Below the pieces are notes generated by a model. It saw only the letters and a list, made by a program, of their open reading frames with translations, was not told where the DNA came from and made no database searches. A stretch of 64,000 bases of DNA, taken from positions 11,658,105 to 11,722,104 of the forward strand of contig OU452214.1 in NCBI GenBank assembly GCA_911728435.2, read 5' to 3'. This DNA comes from Apoderus coryli (Eukaryota; Arthropoda; Insecta; Coleoptera; Attelabidae). Position 1 is the first letter of the stretch. Every line of letters begins with the position of its first letter. Position numbers and translations under genes: made by a program. This document shows, in pieces, positions 50,101 through 54,479 of this stretch.

Positions 50101-52474
50101 TTACTGTTTTTATTACACGGTAGTTCCCAACGTATGATATTTCATACCGCATATTTTTTCAGCTGTTACAAAAAAAGGTTGCAAAAGCGAGTACCTACTT
50201 GTTTTTATAATTATAGGTAATATCTTAAACAACAGTATTTCGCCTACAAATACTTTTTTTTTAGTACTACGTTACAAAAAATACGTTTGAACTTACCTGT
50301 AACTCATTTTGCATCAAATTGAAGAATGCACTTTTAAATAAACCAAACTCTTAAACACTGAATTGCCAATTAACTTTAAATTTGTTTTTAGATAGTTTAA
50401 ATGACCTTTTAACTATAATATATAAACACTCGGACACTGTTTATTTGCAACTGGAGAGAGTATTCTAACCTAACAAAACGACGTCACCTTTGTATGATAA
50501 ATCATACGCTGGGCGTTATTGGGTTAATGGAGGTTTCCAACGACAAAATTTATTCCTCAGGTTTTTTAAACATTTAACTAATCACTATTGCTTCCTCAGG
50601 TTTTTTTTACAGTACAATCATTCATTTAATGGAGGTTTTCAACGATAAAATTTATTCCTCAGGTTTTTTAAACATTTAACTAATCACTATTGCTTCCTCA
50701 GGTTTTTTTTACAGTACAATCATTCATTTAATGGAGGTTTTCAACGATAAACTTAATTCCTCAGGTTTTTTTAAAACATTTAATTAAGAATTACTGCTGC
50801 TTTACCCTCTCAGGGTTTTTTACGCTACAATTATTCATTTAATGGAGGTTTCCAACGACAAAATTTATTCCTCAGGTTTTTTAAACATTTAACTAATCAC
50901 TATTGCTTCCTCAGGTTTTTTTTACAGTACAATCATTCATTTAATGGAGGTTTTCAACGATAAACTTAATTCCTCAGGTTTTTTTAAAACATTTAATTAA
51001 GAATTACTGCTGCTTTACCCTCTCAGGGTTTTTTACGCTACAATTATTCATTTAATGGAGGTTTCCAACGACAAAATTTATTCCTCAGGTTTTTTAAACA
51101 TTTAACTAATCACTATTGCTTCCTCAGGTTTTTTTTACAGTACAATCATTCATTTAATGGAGGTTTTCAACGATAAACTTAATTCCTCAGGTTTTTTTAA
51201 AACATTTAACTAAGAATTACTGCTGCTTTACCCTCTCAGGGTTTTTTGCACTACAATTATTCATTTAATGTAGGTTTCCAACGACAAAATTTATTCCTCA
51301 GGTTTTTTAAACATTTAACCAATAACTATTGCTCCCTCAGGTTTTTTTTACAAGTACAAGCATTCATTTAATGGAGGTTTTCAATGACAAAATTTATTCC
51401 TCAGGTTTTTTAAACATTTAACCAATAACTATTGCTCCCTCAGGTTTTTTTACAGTACAATCATTCATTTAATGGAGGTTTTCAACGATAAACTTAATTC
51501 CTCAGGTTTTTTTAAAACATTTAATTGAGAATTACTGCTCCTTTACCCTCTCAGGGTTTTTTGCACTACAATTATTCATTTAATGGAGGTTTCCAACGAC
51601 AAAATTTATTCCTCAGGTTTTTTAAACATTTAACCAGTAACTATTGCTCCCTCAGGTTTTTTACACTACAATCATTGATTTAATGGAGGTTTTCAACGAT
51701 AAACTTAATTCCTCAGGTTTTTTTAAAACATTTAATTAAGAATTACTGCTGCTTTACCCTGTCAAGGTTTTTTACACTACAATTATTCATTTAATGGAGG
51801 TTTCCAAATTTATTCCTCAGGTTTTTTAAACATAATAACTATTGCTCCCTCAGTTATTTGTTATCAAATGATTGTTAACGAAGACTGCGTGTTTGAGGGG
51901 GACTTTCTCTTATAAACAATGGTCTCCTAAACTTATTGCTCAGCGTCCTCAGGTTTTCTATTAAAAATATTATTTGGCGCCATTCTTTAACGAAAACTAC
52001 CTATTTAAGTTTGTTTTAATTTACTTTGAAAAGAGTGTGCCTTCCTTAGGATGTTCTTTAATAAAAAATGTCTTGATACACGATCGCTTTGTGTTGTTGA
52101 GCATATTTGGCGACGAGAAGCTACTCATTTCCTGCGGTGTGAAAGTTCATTTAGACAAATTATTCCAGATAAAGTCGTCGCTCTGTATCCGTACACAGCC
52201 GGTAATCCTGATGAGTTGAGTTTCACCAAGGATGACATTATCAGTGTAACGGCGCGTGACGAAGAGGCATGGTGGAAGGGTGAATTGAATGGTGTTTATG
52301 GTCTGTTTCCCAGCAATTATGTCGCACCGCTTCAAATGCATTGTAAGTAAAATAATATATAATTGTATAATTGTGTGTAGTTTTTCCGACCGAAAACTTT
52401 GGGTGATGCTTTGTTTAAAATTTTAAATCCTCCCTAAAATATATTTTAATAATAATTTTTTATGTTTTTTAGGA
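10996..52474 (+). CDS. Dap160: Dynamin-associated protein 160 / intersectin, complete coding region
   Basis: Scaffold of clathrin-mediated endocytosis and synaptic vesicle recycling; EH domains bind NPF motifs of epsin-type adaptors, SH3 domains bind proline-rich partners such as dynamin and synaptojanin. Exons: 10996-11171, 11230-11561, 24707-24832, 24896-25046, 25105-25254, 32262-32506, 32554-32725, 32782-32932, 36466-37248, 37302-37492, 43311-43575, 46065-46304, 46393-46663, 52169-52342, then the stop completed at 52473-52474. All phases agree; total 1142 residues. Domains: EH1 about 15-105 (EF loop [13 protein letters not shown]), Pro/Gly-rich linker, EH2 about 263-360 ([13 protein letters not shown]), coiled coil about 395-700, SH3 at about 738-793, 862-912, 1003-1060 and 1087-1138. 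Four SH3 domains match Drosophila Dap160; vertebrate intersectin has five. No DH-PH-C2 tail seen. The six long introns are all tandem arrays. Confidence 0.93.
11230..11561 (+). CDS. Dap160: Dap160 exon 2, end of EH1 and Pro-rich linker
   Basis: Acceptor tctcccag. Carries the EF-hand-like loop [13 protein letters not shown] and [16 protein letters not shown], then a proline-rich linker. Donor ACAG|gtacgt, phase 1. Confidence 0.9.
11720..11904. repeat. Left remnant of the intron 2 ATAGCCGCGATT array
   Basis: Short units of the type ATAGCCGCGATTTCTAATAT. The LINE separates this remnant from the main array. Confidence 0.9.
12113..12856 (+). CDS. LINE ORF1 protein
   Basis: 247 residues. An N-terminal helical, coiled-coil-like part (about 1-65) is followed by [20 protein letters not shown], which resembles the RRM-like core of L1-type ORF1 proteins, then a basic tail (about 220-247). 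No zinc knuckles seen. By analogy it binds the element's RNA as a chaperone in the RNP. It lies 161 bp before ORF2 and is intact. Confidence 0.75.
   Translation: MLSDQENLTTTQLYNLLLKANNEQTLIIRDEIKGSIKEITDKLEVTRTEVNEIKTSCAALHRRTRKNNVIVFGLAVNKEKLLEETLANLNNILDLDIAEADINNIYTIGKTQKPPVIIEFISYLKKLKIFKNAKNLKGSGIVIDSDLSKEEREQKKILRKHLKNAHLQNLSAKIKGSNLIIEDQIFTVDELEELPEISDIEVDETASASSAETDRGQKSDASGRGTKRKTIKYSPKSLPDRAAKKNK
13018..15960 (+). CDS. LINE ORF2: endonuclease and reverse transcriptase
   Basis: 980 residues, uninterrupted. The N-terminal apurinic-type endonuclease has FHTNIRS (about 40-46), LLTETWQ with E72, GDLNIN (172-177), CIDHIFV and SDHFP with D242/H243. Reverse transcriptase motifs follow: [14 protein letters not shown] (about 486-499), [43 protein letters not shown] and the catalytic FADD (704-707). 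The thumb and a C-terminal domain with [10 protein letters not shown] follow; no RNase H or zinc finger was recognised. It nicks target DNA and primes cDNA synthesis. The motif style suggests the CR1/Jockey group. Confidence 0.92.
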   Translation: MDTYIRDFSNNEVKTIVANCIPQANNILSKNGKLRQFNLFHTNIRSIGKNFQHLEVMLNQLDIDFDIILLTETWQVSGDIFNINGYKKIYNRGSYNKNDGTIMYIRDKHDFNTNFYTVAGITIIRSQVTLNKKTIGITGVYKPPPVNSQHFIEELNVYLQQHAKNNIEILIGDLNINILEHNMDSHEYLNTLYEFGFRSFINKPTRIDNNNPGTCIDHIFVKSDFIEADKIKSIILHSQISDHFPTLLTLSIETSKQEYSKNLIEYEKVDLKKLKQKIESESFETVFTSNNIDSATDNFVTILQESIKSCSSRVIYKNKKKKCEWISSGLLRSISIRDKLYKTYGRTGNQETLEEFKKYRNKIISLIPKLKNNYYRSKIEKNKGNTKKIWETVNEYVAKDKREKNDINGIRDHNDKIVTDTHLIVDIFNDHYATIGLKMGDRINHTVDRERLTFDENRKNICNSFYISETDEMEIISIIKDLKLNSSPGADKINAEVLKILAPEIAKPLTYIFNKIISNGVFPYRFKQALVIPIYKSGEKTLVENYRPISLISNFSKIIEKIIKKRLLCFLTKNNYFSENQFGFLEGKSTGDAIALITDKVYSALDKGIPCAGVFIDLAKAFDTVDHNLLLEKLERAGVRGLPLKLFQSYLTGRTQKVKIHTVVSNAQKIECGIPQGTVLGPILFNVYLNDLLSLNCSGTLVSFADDTALFVEGENWTEVKEQVVRDLQIITKWFDKYKLTINLNKTVYLPFTNNVKTLPLDTNLNVFLPQRNRPWEIERRDSVKYLGIILDKHLKWDLHINSLVSKIRSLMFIFKQTRKILTIKENMTLYYSLVQSLLSYGIVGWGGAYNSNLKPLFIIQKRILKIIFHLNVRFPSVSLFHKCKVLNIRNLFYKAALLQLHKDKMLLSPIEHKHNTRQKYNKKIRQPKTARTIGQRSFFYIGHKFYNVLPENIKAKMYLACFRRTVSCWLGEYNPTLMT
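16461..18880. repeat. 813-bp higher-order repeat, three copies
   Basis: Copies start at 16461, 17274 and 18087 and are nearly identical over 813 bp, including irregular internal units. One difference is GCCGCAAT in copy 1 against GCCGCCAT in copy 2. The last copy changes into the 122-bp regime at about 18884. Confidence 0.93.
18884..24530. repeat. 122-bp higher-order repeat region, about 45 units
   Basis: The marker GATATCTATTATAA recurs every 122 bp, for example at 22021, 22143 and 22265, and at 24095 and 24217. Between about 19740 and 20220 the array reverts to the older unit type of the 813-bp region. Variants CGATAATAG/CGTTAATAG and ATAACCGCGAT/ATAAGCGCGAC define subtypes. Confidence 0.92.
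24707..24832 (+). CDS. Dap160: Dap160 exon 3, Pro-rich linker
   Basis: Acceptor tatttccgtag lies directly after the tandem array. Encodes [15 protein letters not shown] and similar low-complexity sequence. Donor GTCG|gtaaaa. Accepted because phase joins on both sides. Confidence 0.8.
24896..25046 (+). CDS. Dap160: Dap160 exon 4, linker before EH2
   Basis: Acceptor aattagtag, donor ACAAT|gtaagt. Encodes [18 protein letters not shown], the serine-rich segment that precedes EH2. Confidence 0.82.
25105..25254 (+). CDS. Dap160: Dap160 exon 5, first half of EH2
   Basis: Acceptor tttttgtgcag. Encodes [20 protein letters not shown] to [10 protein letters not shown]. Donor ATATG|gtatgt; as in EH1, the intron splits the TGG codon for the conserved Trp. 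Confidence 0.92.
25362..26097. repeat. 81/82-bp tandem array in Dap160 intron 5, left part
   Basis: Unit of 81 bp (GCTTATATTATCC type) or 82 bp (TTTAGTTATACTATCC type), often alternating. Each holds TGTGACTAACTTCTATCC and CTCCAAATCCGCTTATAAT. Interrupted by the hAT-like element at a TATAA. Confidence 0.95.
26098..29820 (+). mobile_element. hAT-like DNA transposon in Dap160 intron 5
   Basis: 3723 bp bounded by perfect 14-bp terminal inverted repeats CAGGGTTCATACAG (26098-26111) and CTGTATGAACCCTG (29807-29820). Flanked by TATAA on both sides (26093-26097, 29821-29825). The uninterrupted array unit has one TATAA here, so the empty site can be read from neighbouring units. AGTCAGGGAA-type motifs recur inside both ends and may be transposase binding sites. 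The 5-bp duplication is shorter than the classical 8 bp of hAT. Confidence 0.88.
26640..29412 (+). pseudogene. hAT-like transposase, one intron, one in-frame stop
   Basis: Exon 1 is 26640-27382 and exon 2 is 27855-29412. The GT-AG intron (AG|gtatga to ttttcag) restores phase. A 5'UTR intron at 26579-26639 ends just before the ATG. The zinc finger is BED-like: C37, C40, H57, H63. Candidate catalytic acids are D219 in ICFDEAL and D285 in [10 protein letters not shown]. The C-terminal part has [15 protein letters not shown], like the hAT dimerisation and ERxFS region, then a charged coiled coil. Of 767 codons the only lesion seen is TAA at 28819-28821 (codon 570), after which the same frame continues to the natural stop. 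The superfamily call is moderately sure. Confidence 0.8.
29821..31846. repeat. 81/82-bp tandem array in Dap160 intron 5, right part
   Basis: Continues the array interrupted by the hAT-like element, about 25 units. The 81-bp spacing (27 codons) lets one frame stay open through several units. Confidence 0.95.
31847..32240. repeat. Degenerate edge of the intron 5 array
   Basis: Diverged fragments of the unit in both orientations (GTGACTAATT, TTAGTCACTT, AGCTGCAAATATTGG). CTACAGCTAACCAAA at 32083-32097 also occurs at the start of the intron 2 array. Confidence 0.7.
32262..32506 (+). CDS. Dap160: Dap160 exon 6, second half of EH2
   Basis: Acceptor attcttttag. Carries [18 protein letters not shown] and the linker after EH2. 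Donor TTAT|gtgtaag is chosen because it is the nearby site giving phase 1; the alternative TGT|gtaagt would break the frame. Confidence 0.85.
32554..32725 (+). CDS. Dap160: Dap160 exon 7, coiled-coil start
   Basis: Acceptor ttgtgttttag. Encodes [18 protein letters not shown] and a run of charged heptads. Donor AAGAG|gtaatc. Confidence 0.9.
32782..32932 (+). CDS. Dap160: Dap160 exon 8, coiled coil
   Basis: Acceptor tattgtcag. Glu/Arg/Lys-rich helix starting [16 protein letters not shown]. Donor TTGCAG|gttaga, phase 0. An additional open frame on the other strand here is a shadow. Confidence 0.9.
32966..36390. repeat. 60-bp tandem array filling Dap160 intron 8, capped by inverted units
   Basis: About 54 copies of a precise 60-bp unit containing TTCCAAAATAGTGACTAATT and CCCCGGGCAACTCCTAACC. 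The period is exact from 33121 to 35760, with small indels after that. At 32971-33088 and 36313-36386 the unit is in reverse orientation, so both ends of the array are inverted against the body. Main variants are CCCCGGGC, TCCCGAAC and TCTCTAAA. Confidence 0.97.
36466..37248 (+). CDS. Dap160: Dap160 exon 9, coiled coil and first half of SH3-A
   Basis: Acceptor tttaatttcag. 261 codons in phase 0: long coiled coil, [20 protein letters not shown], acidic Trp/Asn stretch, then [19 protein letters not shown]. Donor ATACGG|gtgagt. Confidence 0.93.
37302..37492 (+). CDS. Dap160: Dap160 exon 10, second half of SH3-A and Gly-rich linker
   Basis: Acceptor tttttttag. Encodes [20 protein letters not shown], completing the SH3 fold, then a Gly-rich linker. 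Donor TTGGA|gtgagt, phase 2. Confidence 0.92.
37545..43290. repeat. About 106-bp array of CTCAGGTTTTTT modules in Dap160 intron 10
   Basis: Units join two halves. One is AACTAAGAATTACTGCTGCT, then TTACCCTCTCAGGGTTTTTT. The other is CGATAAACTTAATTCCTCAG, then GTTTTTTTAA. ATTCATTTAATGGAGG lies between them. A segment of over 1 kb is duplicated: 38280-39300 recurs with small changes from about 39355. The sense strand resembles repeated 3' splice sites. Confidence 0.95.
43311..43575 (+). CDS. Dap160: Dap160 exon 11, second SH3 domain
   Basis: Acceptor attattttcag, used instead of the many upstream CTCAG copies of the array. Encodes [18 protein letters not shown] and [20 protein letters not shown], most like SH3-C of vertebrate intersectin. 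Donor GATGTG|gtaagt, phase 0. Confidence 0.93.
43740..43930. repeat. Diverged CTCAGGTTTTT copies at the start of intron 11
   Basis: Three spaced copies of CCTCAGG(T/G)TTTTT (about 43764, 43824, 43902) in otherwise unique sequence. They look like old remnants of the family that forms the clean array further on. Confidence 0.6.
44131..45976. repeat. About 56-60-bp array in Dap160 intron 11
   Basis: Around 32 units of AAGTAACGATTCTTTAACCG followed by AAAATGGATTTTTACTCAGG and a T run of 6-13. Variation is mostly in the T run and in TTTTTACTCAG against TTTTTTCCTCAG. Each unit again reads as branch-point-like TTTAAC, pyrimidines and CAG. Confidence 0.95.
46065..46304 (+). CDS. Dap160: Dap160 exon 12, inter-SH3 linker
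   Basis: Acceptor acctcacctag, donor ACGCAG|gtttgt. 80 codons of Ser/Ala/Gln-rich linker without a domain. Accepted on phase and splice sites. Confidence 0.8.
46393..46663 (+). CDS. Dap160: Dap160 exon 13, third SH3 domain
   Basis: Acceptor ttctcactag. Encodes [20 protein letters not shown] and [15 protein letters not shown], matching SH3-D of intersectins with its longer n-Src loop. Donor ATAG|gtaata, phase 1. Confidence 0.93.
46690..47867. repeat. Intron 13 array, left of the piggyBac-like element
   Basis: 46690-47070 holds diverged intron-11-type units (TTTTCCTCAGGTTTTTTTTT, CCCTCAG, TCTTAGG). From 47080 clean intron-10-type units run with a period of about 213 bp (47080, 47293, 47608, 47821), the 315-bp step having one extra half. 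Confidence 0.93.
48003..48034. promoter_or_regulatory. Subterminal palindrome of the piggyBac-like element, left
   Basis: GTATGATATTTCATACGCTGGG followed closely by TAATAATG. The palindrome GTATGA..TCATAC recurs at about 50131-50146 and 50491-50506 in the same element. Candidate transposase binding site. Confidence 0.5.
48085..50307 (-). CDS. piggyBac-like transposase, two exons, intact
   Basis: Cut-and-paste transposase of the DDE_Tnp_1_7 family. The body is one open frame from 50008 to 48085 with no AUG before residue MDAEELL (49983). A better start is an 11-nt exon at 50307-50297 (ATGAGTTACAG, donor gtaagttc), spliced over 288 bp to the acceptor cttcgcag at 50009. This gives [19 protein letters not shown] in frame and 644 residues. 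Catalytic acids fit D325 (SLDEAM), D402 (VYIDNF) and D515 with D518 (GGVDLFDKM). The C-terminus has a Cys-rich zinc domain ([17 protein letters not shown], then GLHPNIC). N-terminal region is acidic. Length is close to the family's usual 560-650. No lesion seen. Confidence 0.93.
50491..50523. promoter_or_regulatory. Terminal palindrome of the piggyBac-like element, right
   Basis: GTATGATAAATCATACGCTG runs directly into GGCGTTATTGGG at the element end, so palindrome and terminal repeat are adjacent here. Confidence 0.5.
50528..51870. repeat. Intron 13 array, right of the piggyBac-like element
   Basis: Resumes in the middle of the interrupted unit (TGGAGGTTTCC) and continues the same higher-order pattern, becoming more divergent after about 51260. 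The 300 bp from 51870 to 52168 hold unit fragments and non-repetitive sequence up to the exon 14 acceptor. Confidence 0.93.
52169..52342 (+). CDS. Dap160: Dap160 exon 14, fourth SH3 domain and C-terminus
   Basis: Acceptor attattccag gives phase 1; the nearer-5' ttcatttag would break the frame. Encodes [18 protein letters not shown] to [14 protein letters not shown], matching SH3-E of intersectins. The final T before gtaagt starts the stop codon. Confidence 0.9.
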
Positions 52475-52620
52475 ACAAAGGGGAAAAGCACCCATCCTAC
52501 CAATAGTTTATTTTATTATTAATTAGGTATGATAATATAATCAATTAAGTATGTACCTAGTGATGTAGCCAATCTTATTATGACAGACAGATAAATCTTA
52601 TTAAGTATTTCGTAAGGATT
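52473..52620 (+). other. Dap160: Last Dap160 exon: end of stop codon and 3'UTR start
   Basis: Acceptor tatgttttttag ends at 52472. The first two bases GA join the T of exon 14 to make TGA. If the 130-nt intron is retained, reading continues only Cys-Lys to TAA at 52348-52350. I see no clear AATAAA before the fold-back element, so the 3' end is unplaced. Confidence 0.6.
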
Positions 52621-52624
52621 TTAT

Positions 52625-53306
52625 TTCTTAGGATCAGGTTCGATTTAAATACAATTTTTGACTGAAATAATTTTTATTTTCACTTGTCAGTATACTACGT
52701 TTCGGCCAATGTACAATTGCTTTCTTCAGGTACATTTTCAAATGCTGAATCGTCTCCTGTTCAGAAGACAGGCGTTCTATTTTTCATACATTAAATTTTG
52801 TTGTCAACACAATTTAATGTATGAAAAATTGACGATACAGTATTTGAAAATGTACCTGAAGAAGGCAATTGTAAATGGTCAAAACGTAAGTGTACTGATA
52901 TGTGATAATAAAAATTGTACTTCCACAACTGAAGAGACGAATTGAAGTCGAAACAGAAACAGAACGCCTTGTTCAATGACCAGTCAAACTGGGTCAAAGT
53001 ACGTTTTCAAAACGATAGCCAGACATCGGTAAGCAAAGAATACGTTTGGCTCGACTGTTGACCCAGTTTGACTGGTCATTGAACAAGGCGTTCTGTTTCT
53101 GTTTCGACTTCAGTTCGTCTCTTCAGTTGTGGAAGACCACAAGACATTTTTATTCGAAAGAAAAATTGCTTTTCGACAAGGTCACAGTCGCAAGACCGAC
53201 CAAATTCGTCGATTAGTGAAAGCACTATTTGTGCAAAATTCCAAACATTTTGAATAACAATTGTTTCACTCAAAAATTGTATTTAATTCGAACCTGATCC
53301 CAAGAA
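52625..53306. mobile_element. Fold-back/MITE-like element just downstream of Dap160
   Basis: Terminal inverted repeats of about 45-50 bp start GGATCAGGTTCGA (52631) and end TCGAACCTGATCC (53288-53300). Inside are three nested inverted repeats: arms at about 52695-52755 and 52830-52885; a hairpin TTTTTCATACATTAAATT / AATTTAATGTATGAAAAA (about 52780-52828); and long near-perfect arms at about 52921-52998 and 53057-53132. No transposase. Confidence 0.75.
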
Positions 53307-53329
53307 AAGAAAAAACTATATATACTTAT

Positions 53330-54081
53330 GTCTTATTAAGTATGACCTTAGTGCAACAAAAAATCTTTTTCGCCTGCCTGCACTTAAACAGAGTTTTACC
53401 GCCCGCATATGCGGGCGGTAAATGACCAGTTAGCGCCCGCTCTTTTTATTTTTTTTTCATAGATGGCGCTACTGTTAGATTTCCAATAATAACGTTAACA
53501 TCAGTAGTTTTCACTCACTTAACTTCATTTGCATTCCATCTAGAGGATAAGTTGACAATTAATTGAGAAAGTTTACTTAGGTAGTCGTCTGCCATTCCAC
53601 TAAACTTATTTAATTATTTAAAATTGTCCATTATTAATTAGTAATCACTTTTTAATTATTATTGTAGTACCGAAATATACCTAAGATTCTAAAATCAAAT
53701 TTCTATAGCGTACACGCTCAGATAATAATTTGACAGTTTCTTTCTACATTTAAAATACTCAACACTGACATGTGAGCCTGTCACATAAGTTTATCTGATC
53801 TGAGTTTGTCAAATGATTATTATTATGACTATTATCATGTACGTCAAAAAATACTCCCATTGTCAAAAACTGTCATAACAGTAATAATTAATTATTAAAA
53901 TAAAGTTCTTTTGGTTTAATATTGTAGTATGAAAAGGCAGGCGAAAAACATTTGTAAGCACCGCTGGCGGTAAAGCCGCTGCAGCCCTTCGCTGTATAGC
54001 TGCCCTCGCTCGCTTCGCTCACTCGTGCGTCTATACAGCGGCGGGCTGCAACGAATGCTTTACCGCCCTTTATACTTAATA
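53330..54081. mobile_element. Small hairpin-rich non-autonomous element
   Basis: Outer inverted motif TATTAAGTAT (53334-53343) / ATACTTAATA (54072-54081) and a second pair TTTTTCGCCTGCCT (about 53367) / AGGCAGGCGAAAAA (about 53934). 53395-53422 is a perfect 28-bp palindrome with arms TTTACCGCCCGCAT. 53966-54067 is a GC-rich imperfect hairpin. The element call is an inference from this symmetry. Confidence 0.5.
53966..54067. repeat. GC-rich 102-bp hairpin
   Basis: Successive paired arms GGCGGTAAAGC/GCTTTACCGCC, GCAGCCC/GGGCTGC and CGCTGTATAG/CTATACAGCG surround a loop rich in CTCGCTCGCTTCGCTC. It stands out from the AT-rich surroundings. Confidence 0.85.
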
Positions 54082-54349
54082 TACTATAACAGCGCTTTTC
54101 TTGAATGAGAAAGTATTTTTTTGGTGCTAACAGATTCGCCTTTTTTGAAAATTCACTGTCATACGTTTTATCGGTTCCGAAATGTTCGTCGTTAAGCAGG
54201 AGGTTGTGACTTGATCTTTTGTTTATATGTACAAAAGTTTTATTTTCGTCGGTTATTTTGACGATAATGGATATTTTGCTACGTGGTAGTACGGAACTGA
54301 ATTTTCAAAAGATACGATATTTTGGTTGCCCAGTATACACTCTGTGTGT
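54082..54349. other. Unique AT-rich spacer
   Basis: No gene or repeat recognised between the hairpin element and the large palindrome. Confidence 0.4.
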
Positions 54350-54479
54350 AAGATAAGAATGGAATAGCATTGGAATCTTGGGAACGGTAGGAGGTACAAT
54401 GTCGGTTAAATTAGAGAAAAGTTGTACAATTTAAACAACTTTTAAATGGTTTTTTCAAAATTCAACTAACTTTAGCCGT

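Larger units (their letters stand above)
47872..50523 (-). mobile_element. piggyBac-like DNA transposon in Dap160 intron 13
   Basis: 2652 bp, flanked by TTAA at 47868-47871 and 50524-50527. Inverted terminal repeats are CCCAATAATGCCC on the left and, in reverse complement, CCCAATAACGCCC on the right. The TTAA is the one inside ATTCATTTAATGGAGG of the array unit, so the empty site is present in every neighbouring unit. It carries one intact transposase gene on the minus strand. Confidence 0.95.

Noticed and set aside
52658..53273. Short frames in the fold-back element
   Set aside because: They run through hairpin arms on both strands and have no domain.
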